DNA of 5,429 bases from an uncultured Solirubrobacteraceae bacterium (lineage in GTDB: Bacteria > Actinomycetota > Thermoleophilia > Solirubrobacterales > Solirubrobacteraceae). Shown in pieces: positions 1-5,429 of the stretch. The stretch spans positions 1 through 5,429 of the forward strand of contig CATPAX010000226.1 of assembly GCA_955652215.1 (NCBI GenBank), read 5' to 3'. The number at the start of each line of letters is the position of its first letter. The stretch's first letter is position 1. The translations under genes and the position numbers were made by a program. The notes beneath the pieces were generated by a model, which ran no database searches, was not told the DNA's origin, and saw only the letters and a list, made by a program, of their open reading frames with translations.

Positions 1-901
1 CCTGCTGTTGCTACTGCTGCTTCTCGCGGGCGGGGCCGCGGCGGCCTACCTGCTGACCCGGCCCGTCCTGAAGCCCGTTCCGGCGGTCGTGAACGAGAAC
101 GTGACCGCCGCTAGCGCCGTCGTGCATAACGCGGGTTTCACGGTGGCCACCATCAACGTGCAGAACGTCGCGCCGAACGGGATCGTGATCAGCGAGTATC
201 CGCCGGCGGGGACCAAGCTGGCTCATGGGAACGCGGTGCAATTGACCGTCTCCACAGGTCCTGGCGACCGGAACGTCCCGACGGTCGCGCGGCTACCCGT
301 CAAGCAGGCCCAGGCGGCCATCGTGCACGCCGGTCTCCGAGCAGCACGAGTGATCTCCCAGTCGAGCACCACGATCCCGGCTGGCGATGTGATCCGCACT
401 GACCCGAACGCGGGGACTCCGATCCTTGCCGGCAGCCCTGTGACGCTGTTCGTCTCGACTGGCAGACCACTCGCCACGGTCCCTGAAGTTCGCGGCGACA
501 CGGTTGACGCGGCGAAGGCGAAGCTACGCCAAGCCGGCTTGACGTGGTCGATCACCAACGTGGTCTCGAGCACGGTCGCCCCGGGACTGGTGATCAGCGA
601 GAGTCCAAGCGTTGGCAGCCAGCAGGCGGTGGGCGGGACAATCGGTCTGACTGTCGCGAAGGCGCCTCCGAGCGTCGCGGTACCCAACGTTACTGGGCTG
701 AGCGCCGCTGCTGCTGCGTCCGCGCTCGTTCAAAAAGGGTTCACGGTCGCGGACCGTCCCTTCGACGTCAAGAAGCTGGCGAACCAGGGGAAGGTGCTGC
801 GCCAGAGCCCAGGCGGAGGTGCACTCAGACAGAAGAACACCACCGTCACGATCTACGTCGGCCAGTACACGCCGACGAAGACAACCCCTACGACCCCGTG
901 A
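1..901 (+). CDS. PASTA-domain membrane protein, probably the C-terminal part of a PknB/PrkC-type Ser/Thr kinase (5' partial)
   Basis: The reading frame is open from base 2 and runs off the left edge, so the first visible codons (a run of leucines) are not a real start. The visible 299 residues begin with a hydrophobic membrane helix (about residues 1-18, Leu- and Ala-rich), followed by four PASTA repeats (about 26-86, 91-154, 159-220 and 225-288) and a short Thr/Pro tail. PASTA repeats directly after a single membrane helix are the outer half of PknB/PrkC/Stk1 kinases, in which the cytoplasmic kinase phosphorylates division and wall-synthesis proteins and the PASTA part binds muropeptides or lipid II. 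A PASTA-bearing penicillin-binding protein is less likely because no transpeptidase domain separates helix and repeats. The kinase domain itself is not in the window, so kinase identity is inferred. The stop codon overlaps the ddl start by 4 bases, implying one transcript with ddl. Confidence 0.85.
   Translation, partial: LLLLLLLLAGGAAAAYLLTRPVLKPVPAVVNENVTAASAVVHNAGFTVATINVQNVAPNGIVISEYPPAGTKLAHGNAVQLTVSTGPGDRNVPTVARLPVKQAQAAIVHAGLRAARVISQSSTTIPAGDVIRTDPNAGTPILAGSPVTLFVSTGRPLATVPEVRGDTVDAAKAKLRQAGLTWSITNVVSSTVAPGLVISESPSVGSQQAVGGTIGLTVAKAPPSVAVPNVTGLSAAAAASALVQKGFTVADRPFDVKKLANQGKVLRQSPGGGALRQKNTTVTIYVGQYTPTKTTPTTP
77..865 (+). repeat. Four tandem PASTA domain repeats (protein-level)
   Basis: Four units of about 61-64 residues map roughly to bases 77-259, 272-463, 476-661 and 674-865. 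Units 2-4 begin with a V-P-x-V type strand (VPTV, VPEV, VPNV); unit 1 begins with the related VPAVV. Each continues with an Ala-rich helix ending in a Gly (AGF, AGL, AGL, KGF), a central V/I-I-S/R-x-x-P turn (SEYPPAG, RTDPNAG, SESPSVG, RQSPGGG), and ends in a V-T-x-x-V strand. The units are diverged at the DNA level, so this is an old domain duplication rather than a recent DNA repeat. Unit 4 differs from the others in carrying a basic insert-like stretch (about residues 251-264). Confidence 0.85.
898..901 (+). promoter_or_regulatory. GTGA stop/start overlap coupling the PASTA gene to ddl
   Basis: The bases GTGA contain the GTG start of ddl (898-900) and the TGA stop of the PASTA gene (899-901). 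The roughly 20 bases upstream are C- and A-rich with no good Shine-Dalgarno match at usual spacing, so ddl translation probably depends on ribosomes finishing the upstream gene. Coupling is inferred from the arrangement. Confidence 0.7.
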
Positions 902-1899
902 CGACGCTTCGCGTTGCGGTCCTCGGAGGCGGGCGCTCCTCCGAGCACGAGGTGTCGCTCGCCTCCGCAGCATCGGTTAGGGACGGCCTTGCCCGGGCCG
1001 GTCACGCGCCGGTTGAGATCGAGGTCGGGCGCGACGGTGTCTGGCGCCGCGACGGCGAAGCGTTCGCGCTGGAGCCGGGGCGAGGTCTGACGGACATCGA
1101 CGTCGTGTTTCCGGTCCTGCACGGGCCATTCGGCGAGGACGGCACCGTTCAGGGGCTGCTCGAGTGCGTTCCGATCCCCTACGTCGGGGCTGGTGTCCTG
1201 GCATCGGCGCTGTGCATGGACAAGGTCATGTTCAAGCGGCTGATGGCGCACGCGGGGGTGCCTCAGATCGAGCATCAGGGGGTCACAAGCGGCGGCTACC
1301 ACGAGGATCGGGACCGCGTCTCCAGACAGCTCGCGGAGCTGGGGTTCCCGCAGTTCGTCAAGCCCGCACGGCTCGGATCGTCTGTCGGGATCGCCCGTGT
1401 GTCGTCCGCCGAGGATCTCCCGGGCGCCCTCGAGGCGGCGTTCGAGCACGACTCGCTGGCGATCGTCGAGGCGGCTGCCACGGGCCTCGAGGTCGAGTGC
1501 TCAGTGCTCGGCAACGGCGAGCCCATCGCATCGGTGCCGGGCGAGATCATGCTCGCCGCGGGCGAGACGGGCTGGTACGACTACGAGGCCAAGTACACAC
1601 CTGGCGGCATGGAGCTGATCGTGCCGGCGCGGGTTCCCGCACACGTCAGGGAGCGGATTCGCGAACTCGCGCTGAGGACCTTCCGGACGACCGGATGCTG
1701 CGGGCTGGCACGTGTGGACTTCTTCGTGATGGGTGAGGAAGTGCTGGTCAACGAGCTCAACACGATGCCCGGGTTCACCAGCACGAGCGTGTTCGCCTCG
1801 CTGTTCGAAGCCAGCGGGATCTCGTATGTCGAGCTCCTCGAGCGGCTCGTGCACCTCGCACTCGATCGGCACGAGGCCGAGCGCAGCTATAGCCACTGA
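898..1899 (+). CDS. ddl: D-alanine--D-alanine ligase
   Basis: Cytoplasmic ATP-grasp enzyme that joins two D-alanines (ATP to ADP and phosphate) to supply the dipeptide MurF adds to the peptidoglycan precursor. The 333 residues are of normal family length. Visible motifs: GGRSSEHEVS (11-20) in the N-terminal domain, HGPFGEDG (75-82), MDK (107-109) and KPARLGSSVGI (155-165) of the ATP-grasp fold, the omega-loop stretch YDYEAKY (227-233), and the magnesium site ARVDFF (D274) with NELN (E286, N288) followed by TMPGFTSTS. The Tyr in EAKY favours D-Ala-D-Ala over the D-Ala-D-lactate ligases of the VanA type. Start: GTG at 898, which places the family motif GGRSSEHEVS at the usual distance; the open frame further upstream (from 544) lies inside the PASTA gene and encodes unrelated Arg-rich sequence. 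There is no Shine-Dalgarno sequence before 898, consistent with reinitiation after the overlapping stop. Confidence 0.96.
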   Translation: MTTLRVAVLGGGRSSEHEVSLASAASVRDGLARAGHAPVEIEVGRDGVWRRDGEAFALEPGRGLTDIDVVFPVLHGPFGEDGTVQGLLECVPIPYVGAGVLASALCMDKVMFKRLMAHAGVPQIEHQGVTSGGYHEDRDRVSRQLAELGFPQFVKPARLGSSVGIARVSSAEDLPGALEAAFEHDSLAIVEAAATGLEVECSVLGNGEPIASVPGEIMLAAGETGWYDYEAKYTPGGMELIVPARVPAHVRERIRELALRTFRTTGCCGLARVDFFVMGEEVLVNELNTMPGFTSTSVFASLFEASGISYVELLERLVHLALDRHEAERSYSH

Positions 1900-1911
1900 A
1901 CCAGACCTCGG

Positions 1912-1925
1912 GCCTACTTGTAGGC
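1912..1925. terminator. Short inverted repeat at the ddl / kinase convergence, possible bidirectional terminator
   Basis: GCCTAC, TT, GTAGGC forms a perfect 6-base inverted repeat (an effective 5-base-pair stem with a 4-base loop). It overlaps the TAG stop of the minus-strand kinase and lies 12 bases after the ddl stop. There is no T-tract on either side, so it is not a classical intrinsic terminator; the 14-base gap leaves little other room for one. It may be chance. Confidence 0.25.
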
Positions 1926-3419
1926 GTACAGCGTCACTTCGTTGATATAGACCGTCTGCGCGCCGGGGGGTAGGCTGTTTATCCAGACGAGGTACCAGCG
2001 GTACCGAGTGCCGCCCGGGTGCAGCGGAATGTTCTCGGTTGAGTGGACCAGCGGAGCCGAGCCGACGAGCGTCCAGCCGCTGAATACGTCGGGGTTGGGC
2101 TGCGTGTTGGTCGCGTAGATCTGGACCTTCCAGCCGGGCGACCGGGTAATGATCCGGATCTCGGCCGCAGCGACGCCAGGCGTCGCGTCCAGGTAAAGCC
2201 CGACACCCGCTTTGCCCAAGGTTCCGCTGTAGTAGTACTCGGTCTGCCAGGCGGTGTTCGGGTTGGCGTCAATCGCAAAGCCGACTTCGTTCGGATTCTG
2301 CGTCTTGGGCCCGCTGACCGCATCCGGGTTGTAATCGTGGGCGCAGGTATCGCAGATCGCCACCTGCTGGAGCTTCGGTGTTGGCGGACGGGCGGATAGC
2401 GTCGGCGTTCCGTGATGGACGCGGGTCGCCAGCCAGTACGCGCCACCTCCGAGCAGCGCGAGCGCCGCCCCGAGAAGCGCCGCCGACAGAAACGGATGCC
2501 TGAGCCTGAAGGGCACGCGCCGCTGCTTGCCCGACGGCAGCGTTCGCAGCACGCTCGTTACCTCACCGCTCGCGCTGCCGGCGCGCGCGGCCTCGATCGC
2601 GAGGACGTCCTCGAGGTCGGCGATCAGCTCGGCGTCGTCCCCATAGCGATCCTCGAGATGCTTGGCGGTCGCAGTTTCGAGCACGGCAGCGAGCGCGGCT
2701 GAGACCTCTGGACGCTTGCTGCGGACGTCGGGAATCTGCTCGCGAACGTGCTTCATCGCGACCGCAACCTGGTTCTCGCCCTTGAACGGGACCTCGCCGG
2801 TGAGCATCTCGTAGAGCACGATCCCGAGCGAGTAGAGATCCGACTGGCCCGTGACAGCCTGGCCGAGAGCCTGCTCGGGGGAGACGTAGTCGGTTGTCCC
2901 GAGGACGCGCCCGTCGGCAGTCAGGCCTTCCTCGTCGCGCATTCGCGCGATACCGAAGTCGGTGACCTTCGCCTGTCCCTCCTCATCGATCATGACGTTC
3001 TGCGGCTTGACGTCACGGTGCACGATGTGACGAGCGTGAGCGGCGCCGAGAGCGCGCGCGATCTCGATCGCGTAGGCGACCGCTTCGGCAATTGGCAGGC
3101 GGCCCAGCCGGCGAATCCGTTCCTTGAGCGTCTCGCCCTCGACGTACTCGAAGACGATGTACGGACGCCCGTCATCCTCCCCTGCGTCGATCACCCCGAC
3201 GATGTGCGGGTGCGAGAGCTGCGCCACGGCCCGCGCCTCGCGCCTGAAGCGCTCGAGCTGATCGGAGTCGCTCGCGATCTCGCGATTCATCAGCTTGATC
3301 GCGACCTGGCGCTGTAGCGTCTCGTCGAGCGCGCGGTAGACGGTGGACATTCCGCCCGATCCGACCCTTGCCTCGAGCCGGTAGCGACCGTTCAGCGTGG
3401 TGCCGAGGATGGTGCTCAT
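1914..3419 (-). CDS. Transmembrane Ser/Thr protein kinase with an extracytoplasmic discoidin-like (F5/8 type C-like) domain
   Basis: Complete 501-residue protein. The N-terminal kinase domain (about 13-275) has every expected catalytic element: glycine loop GSGGMSTVY (20-28), VAIK lysine K42, helix-C E61, HRDVKPQN (134-141; catalytic D136), DFG (154-156), activation segment GTTDYVSPEQ (174-183; T175/T176 are likely phosphorylation sites), D194 and R258. It should therefore be an active Hanks-type kinase. A linker (about 280-308) ends in a basic stretch, KQRRVPFRLRHP, followed by one membrane helix (about 310-331), giving a cytoplasmic kinase and an outer C-terminus. The outer part (about 345-501) has a CDTC pair (C356, C359), then AIDANPNTAWQTEYY (382-396), SPGWKVQIYATN (427-438) and a final YRWYLVWI...YINEVTLY stretch (473-498), the pattern of a discoidin/galactose-binding beta-sandwich. 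There are no PASTA repeats. The ATG at 3419 starts just ahead of the kinase fold and has only a weak AGAG seven bases upstream. Ligand and targets cannot be read from sequence. Confidence 0.93.
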   Translation of the reverse strand: MSTILGTTLNGRYRLEARVGSGGMSTVYRALDETLQRQVAIKLMNREIASDSDQLERFRREARAVAQLSHPHIVGVIDAGEDDGRPYIVFEYVEGETLKERIRRLGRLPIAEAVAYAIEIARALGAAHARHIVHRDVKPQNVMIDEEGQAKVTDFGIARMRDEEGLTADGRVLGTTDYVSPEQALGQAVTGQSDLYSLGIVLYEMLTGEVPFKGENQVAVAMKHVREQIPDVRSKRPEVSAALAAVLETATAKHLEDRYGDDAELIADLEDVLAIEAARAGSASGEVTSVLRTLPSGKQRRVPFRLRHPFLSAALLGAALALLGGGAYWLATRVHHGTPTLSARPPTPKLQQVAICDTCAHDYNPDAVSGPKTQNPNEVGFAIDANPNTAWQTEYYYSGTLGKAGVGLYLDATPGVAAAEIRIITRSPGWKVQIYATNTQPNPDVFSGWTLVGSAPLVHSTENIPLHPGGTRYRWYLVWINSLPPGAQTVYINEVTLYAYK

Positions 3420-3632
3420 CGATCGACTCTATTTTGCGGTACGCCAGCGTCGGCCATGCTGTCTGTGTCAGGCCTCACGTCGCCAAAGTGACAGGCTCCT
3501 GGCCTATCTACCCGAGGTGGCCCGTGAATTTCGACACTAACCGTGCGTGATCGTGGATGAGTCGGCGCAAGGACGCGGTCTGTATCCAAGCACGCCCCGC
3601 CTTGCCCCCGCAGTGGCTTACCACATCCCCCC
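3420..3632. other. 213-base non-coding gap between purM stop and kinase start
   Basis: This is the only sizeable gap in the window and should hold the promoter and leader of the minus-strand kinase, unless that gene is read through from purM. I see no convincing -35/-10 pair, no tRNA-like fold and no strong T-tailed terminator after purM. It contains a direct repeat at 3465-3496, a small hairpin-forming sequence GTGGCTTACCAC (3613-3624) just beyond the purM stop, and AGGCTCCTGGCCT (3493-3505). Short open frames here (for example 3547-3732 on the plus strand) run into purM antisense and have no family character. Confidence 0.5.
3465..3496. repeat. Imperfect direct repeat GTG(T/A)CAGGC upstream of the kinase gene
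   Basis: GTGTCAGGC (3465-3473) and GTGACAGGC (3488-3496) match at 8 of 9 positions and start 23 bases apart, about two helical turns. The same stretch can also fold as a bulged hairpin (GCCTCAC 3472-3478 against GTG and AGGC at 3488-3496). They lie about 45-75 bases before the kinase start, where an operator could sit. This is a weak, unsupported regulatory candidate. Confidence 0.25.
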
Positions 3633-4703
3633 TCAGGACGCTCTGAGACCGGTCGAGTCCCCCACCAGCCCAGGCAGCGTCAACGTTCCACCGTCGTCGC
3701 TCAACTGTCCGATCATGGCCGCTCCGGGGTGAAAGCCGCCCAGCAGCTCGACCGCCGCGGCGGCGTCATCGGCAGCGACCATCACGCAGAAGCCGCAGCC
3801 CATATTGAACACCTCCCACATCTCTTCGTCGGCGACTCCACCGCTAGCCGCGATCAGCGCGAAGATCGGCGGCACCGGAAGCGGCCTTGAGATCTCATAG
3901 CCGACGCCCTCCCCGATCCGCAGCAGGTTGAGTACGCCGCCGCCGGTTATGTGAGCGAGCCCATGTACGTCGACCCCGCTTTTCAGCAGGCGGAGGATCG
4001 CTTGCACATAGATCACTGTCGGCTCGAGCAGCGCCGCGCCAACGCTGCCACCTTCCAGCTCGCCAGGGGTCGAGGACAAGGACAGCCCACCGTCTTCGAG
4101 CAGCGCTCGCCGGGCAAGGCTGAGACCATTCGAGTGCACTCCCGACGCCGGCAGTCCGATCAGTGCATCGCCCGGTCGGCAAGCAGAGCCATCGATGACG
4201 CGAGCGAGCGCGACGGTCCCGAACGCGGACCCGACCAGATCGAAGCCGCGCGGAGACGGGTGCCCACGGATCACCTCAGGAAGCTGACAGAGCTCCCCTC
4301 CGGGGATCTCGATGCCTGCAGCCTCCGCTCCAGCTCTAAGTCCAGTCGCGATCTCAGTGAGGATCTGCGGATCAGCCTGCTCAACTGCGAGATAGTCCAG
4401 CAGGGCGAGCGGTTCAGCACCAACACAGATCAGGTCGTTGACGTTCATCGCCACGCAGTCGATCCCGATCGTGTCGAAGCGGCCGAGCTGTTCGGCGATG
4501 ATCACCTTCGAGCCGACGCTGTCGGTAGCAAGCGCGATACCCAGGCCCGGTGTCACCCGGATCACGCTCGCGTAGTGCCCGGGCAGCGGGACGACTCGCG
4601 AACTGCGACCCAGCTCTATCCCGCGCAGCACCTCTACCAGGGCGGCTACGCCACGGTCAGCGTCAGCGCTGTCGACTCCGGCGGCTGCGTAGGAATCGCT
4701 CAT
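3633..4703 (-). CDS. purM: Phosphoribosylformylglycinamidine cyclo-ligase (AIR synthase)
   Basis: Cytosolic, normally dimeric enzyme that uses ATP to close formylglycinamidine ribonucleotide into aminoimidazole ribonucleotide, the fifth step of purine synthesis. The 356 residues fit the family (about 345). Visible motifs in order: SYAAAGVD (4-11), ATDSVGSK (59-66), GIDCVAMNVNDL (80-91), GAEPLALLDYLAV (95-107), GGE (135-137), GLPASGVHSNGLSLAR (183-198), LLEPTVIYV (225-233), HITGGG (251-256) and FNMGCGF (299-305). The usual GGETAEMPG-type segment is replaced by GGELCQLPEVIRG, a variant discussed under findings. Start: ATG at 4703 gives the classical MSDSYAAAGVD opening and a 4-base ATGA overlap with the uppP stop; an ATG nine bases upstream (4712) has AGGA at better spacing and would add three residues. 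The open frame back to 4817 lies within uppP and is not used. It is likely co-transcribed with uppP. Confidence 0.96.
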   Translation of the reverse strand: MSDSYAAAGVDSADADRGVAALVEVLRGIELGRSSRVVPLPGHYASVIRVTPGLGIALATDSVGSKVIIAEQLGRFDTIGIDCVAMNVNDLICVGAEPLALLDYLAVEQADPQILTEIATGLRAGAEAAGIEIPGGELCQLPEVIRGHPSPRGFDLVGSAFGTVALARVIDGSACRPGDALIGLPASGVHSNGLSLARRALLEDGGLSLSSTPGELEGGSVGAALLEPTVIYVQAILRLLKSGVDVHGLAHITGGGVLNLLRIGEGVGYEISRPLPVPPIFALIAASGGVADEEMWEVFNMGCGFCVMVAADDAAAAVELLGGFHPGAAMIGQLSDDGGTLTLPGLVGDSTGLRAS

Positions 4704-4722
4704 CGGCTGCATTGTCGATCCT
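4700..4722 (-). promoter_or_regulatory. uppP/purM stop-start overlap with AGGA ribosome binding site
   Basis: The uppP TGA (4702-4700) and purM ATG (4703-4701) share an ATGA overlap. An AGGA lies at 4722-4719, six bases before the alternative ATG at 4712 and fifteen before 4703. Spacing favours 4712; protein conservation and the overlap geometry favour 4703. Either way purM translation begins inside the uppP coding sequence. Confidence 0.6.
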
Positions 4723-5429
4723 GCGCCAGACGCACGGCGATCGCGGTGGCGAGCAATACCCGGTAGACGGCGTACGGGACCAGCGAGCGATCTCGTTCCA
4801 CCTGCCGGATCAGCCACGTCGAGCCGAGCGTCGAGGCAAACGAAGCGGCGGCTCCAGCCGCGAACACGCTTCGCGCCTGCGGGTCTAGCCCGCGGTGGCG
4901 CAGGCGCAGTCCCTTCAGAAGCGTCGCGCCCGCAATCACCGGGAGGGCGACATGCCTGGACAGGCGATTGGCGTCCTCACGCGTGAACCGGCGGAGTCGA
5001 GCCGCGGCGAGCGTCGCGCCGTTGCGCGAGACGCCCGGAATCAGGGCACAGGCCTGCGCGAGGCCGAGCCACAGGGCGTCGACCGCGCCCGCTTCGTCAT
5101 GGCGCCGCTGCTGTGGTTGGCGATCTGCGAGGGCCATGGCCACGGATCCCGCGATGAGACCCAGGGCGATCGTCGGTGGAGTTCCGAGCAGCCGCTCGAT
5201 CTGGCGCTCGAGCGTGTAGCCGAAAAGCGCCGGGGGCGCGAAGGAGAGTCCGATCAGGGTCAGACGGCGATGGTCCAGCCCCCGCACCGCGGCGTCGACC
5301 TCATCACGCAGAGTGACTATCAGCGCTGCAGCCGTTCCGGCGTGAAGCGCGACCTCAAACGCCTTGCGAAGCTCGTCGTCGAGCTGGGCGTAGTCCCAGC
5401 GAAGCAGCCAGGGAATGATCGCGACGTGA
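4700..5429 (-). CDS. uppP: Undecaprenyl-diphosphatase, BacA/UppP family (5' partial)
   Basis: Integral membrane phosphatase that converts undecaprenyl diphosphate to the monophosphate carrier used for lipid II and other envelope polymers; overexpression gives bacitracin resistance in family members. The frame is open to the right edge: 242 residues are visible, so about 25-35 N-terminal residues are missing, including the first glutamate-rich motif. The first visible residue is the His of the expected S-S-G-H segment, followed by VAIIPWLLRW, then FEVALHAGTAAALIV (24-38), and the second signature IPGVSRNGAT (130-139) with the catalytic arginine (R135, codon at 5026-5024). LPVIAGATLLKG and a terminal PYAVYRVLLATAIAV helix complete the multi-pass pattern. 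The signature has Asn where many homologues have Ser (SRSG). An internal GTG at 5287 is not the start, because conserved sequence continues upstream of it. The stop overlaps purM. Confidence 0.94.
   Translation of the reverse strand, partial: HVAIIPWLLRWDYAQLDDELRKAFEVALHAGTAAALIVTLRDEVDAAVRGLDHRRLTLIGLSFAPPALFGYTLERQIERLLGTPPTIALGLIAGSVAMALADRQPQQRRHDEAGAVDALWLGLAQACALIPGVSRNGATLAAARLRRFTREDANRLSRHVALPVIAGATLLKGLRLRHRGLDPQARSVFAAGAAASFASTLGSTWLIRQVERDRSLVPYAVYRVLLATAIAVRLAQDRQCSR

Noticed and set aside
223..687. Minus-strand 154-codon frame antisense to PASTA repeats
   Set aside because: The plus-strand PASTA pattern is clear in four units; the antisense product has no recognisable motif.
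544..897. N-terminal extension of ddl
   Set aside because: The in-frame extension overlaps PASTA repeats 3 and 4 and is Arg-rich low-complexity sequence. Ddl family similarity begins only after the GTG at 898.
853..1449. Minus-strand 198-codon frame antisense to ddl
   Set aside because: It covers the ddl N-terminal motifs on the opposite strand and has Arg-rich shadow composition.
2748..3317. Plus-strand 189-codon open frame antisense to the kinase domain
   Set aside because: The opposite strand encodes conserved kinase motifs throughout this span; the Asp/Leu/Arg-rich translation matches nothing known to me.
3613..3624. GTGGCTTACCAC as purM terminator
   Set aside because: Only a 4-base-pair stem with no T-tract; too weak to call.
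3547..3732. Small plus-strand gene in the gap beside purM
   Set aside because: 61 Pro/Ser-rich codons running antisense into the purM 3' end, with no family resemblance or convincing ribosome binding site.
3951..4766. Plus-strand 271-codon open frame antisense to purM
   Set aside because: It lies almost entirely opposite a well-supported purM with all family motifs, has shuffled Arg/Asp/Ser-rich composition and no recognisable domain. It is typical of GC-rich shadow frames.
4713..4817. N-terminal extension of PurM
   Set aside because: The extension overlaps the conserved last helices of UppP and has no PurM similarity; the family N-terminus SDSYAAAGVD starts at 4703.
4700..5287. Short UppP starting at the internal GTG 5287
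   Set aside because: Conserved UppP sequence (HVAIIPWLLRW, FEVALHAGT) continues upstream in the same frame to the window edge, so the gene is 5' partial rather than short.

Overview
The window is GC-rich with strong G/C preference at third codon positions. Gene content (a PASTA-type membrane Ser/Thr kinase, a second one-pass kinase with a discoidin-like outer domain, D-Ala-D-Ala ligase, UppP and PurM) points to an actinobacterium. The PurM and UppP sequence flavour suggests a deep-branching class such as Thermoleophilia, but that is an impression from memory, not a computed placement.

Layout. Left part, plus strand: the C-terminal part of a PASTA protein (membrane helix plus four PASTA repeats, N-terminus off the window) runs into ddl with a 4-base GTGA stop/start overlap. 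Middle, minus strand: a complete 501-aa Ser/Thr kinase converges on ddl with only 14 bases between the two stops. A 213-base non-coding gap lies upstream of this kinase. Right part, minus strand: the 3' part of uppP (N-terminus off the right edge) overlaps the start of purM, which ends at 3633. All of the window except the 213-base and 14-base gaps is coding.

Function. Three genes touch peptidoglycan synthesis directly: the PASTA protein is probably a kinase that reads muropeptides or lipid II outside the cell, Ddl makes the D-Ala-D-Ala end of the stem peptide, and UppP regenerates the lipid carrier. The second kinase carries an extracytoplasmic sugar-binding-like fold and may be another envelope sensor. 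PurM is a purine biosynthesis enzyme that appears translationally coupled to uppP. The region therefore reads as a cell-wall neighbourhood with one housekeeping purine gene. I see no mobile element, CRISPR array, tRNA or rRNA, and no clear evidence of a wholly new system; the most distinctive item is the kinase with the discoidin-like ectodomain.
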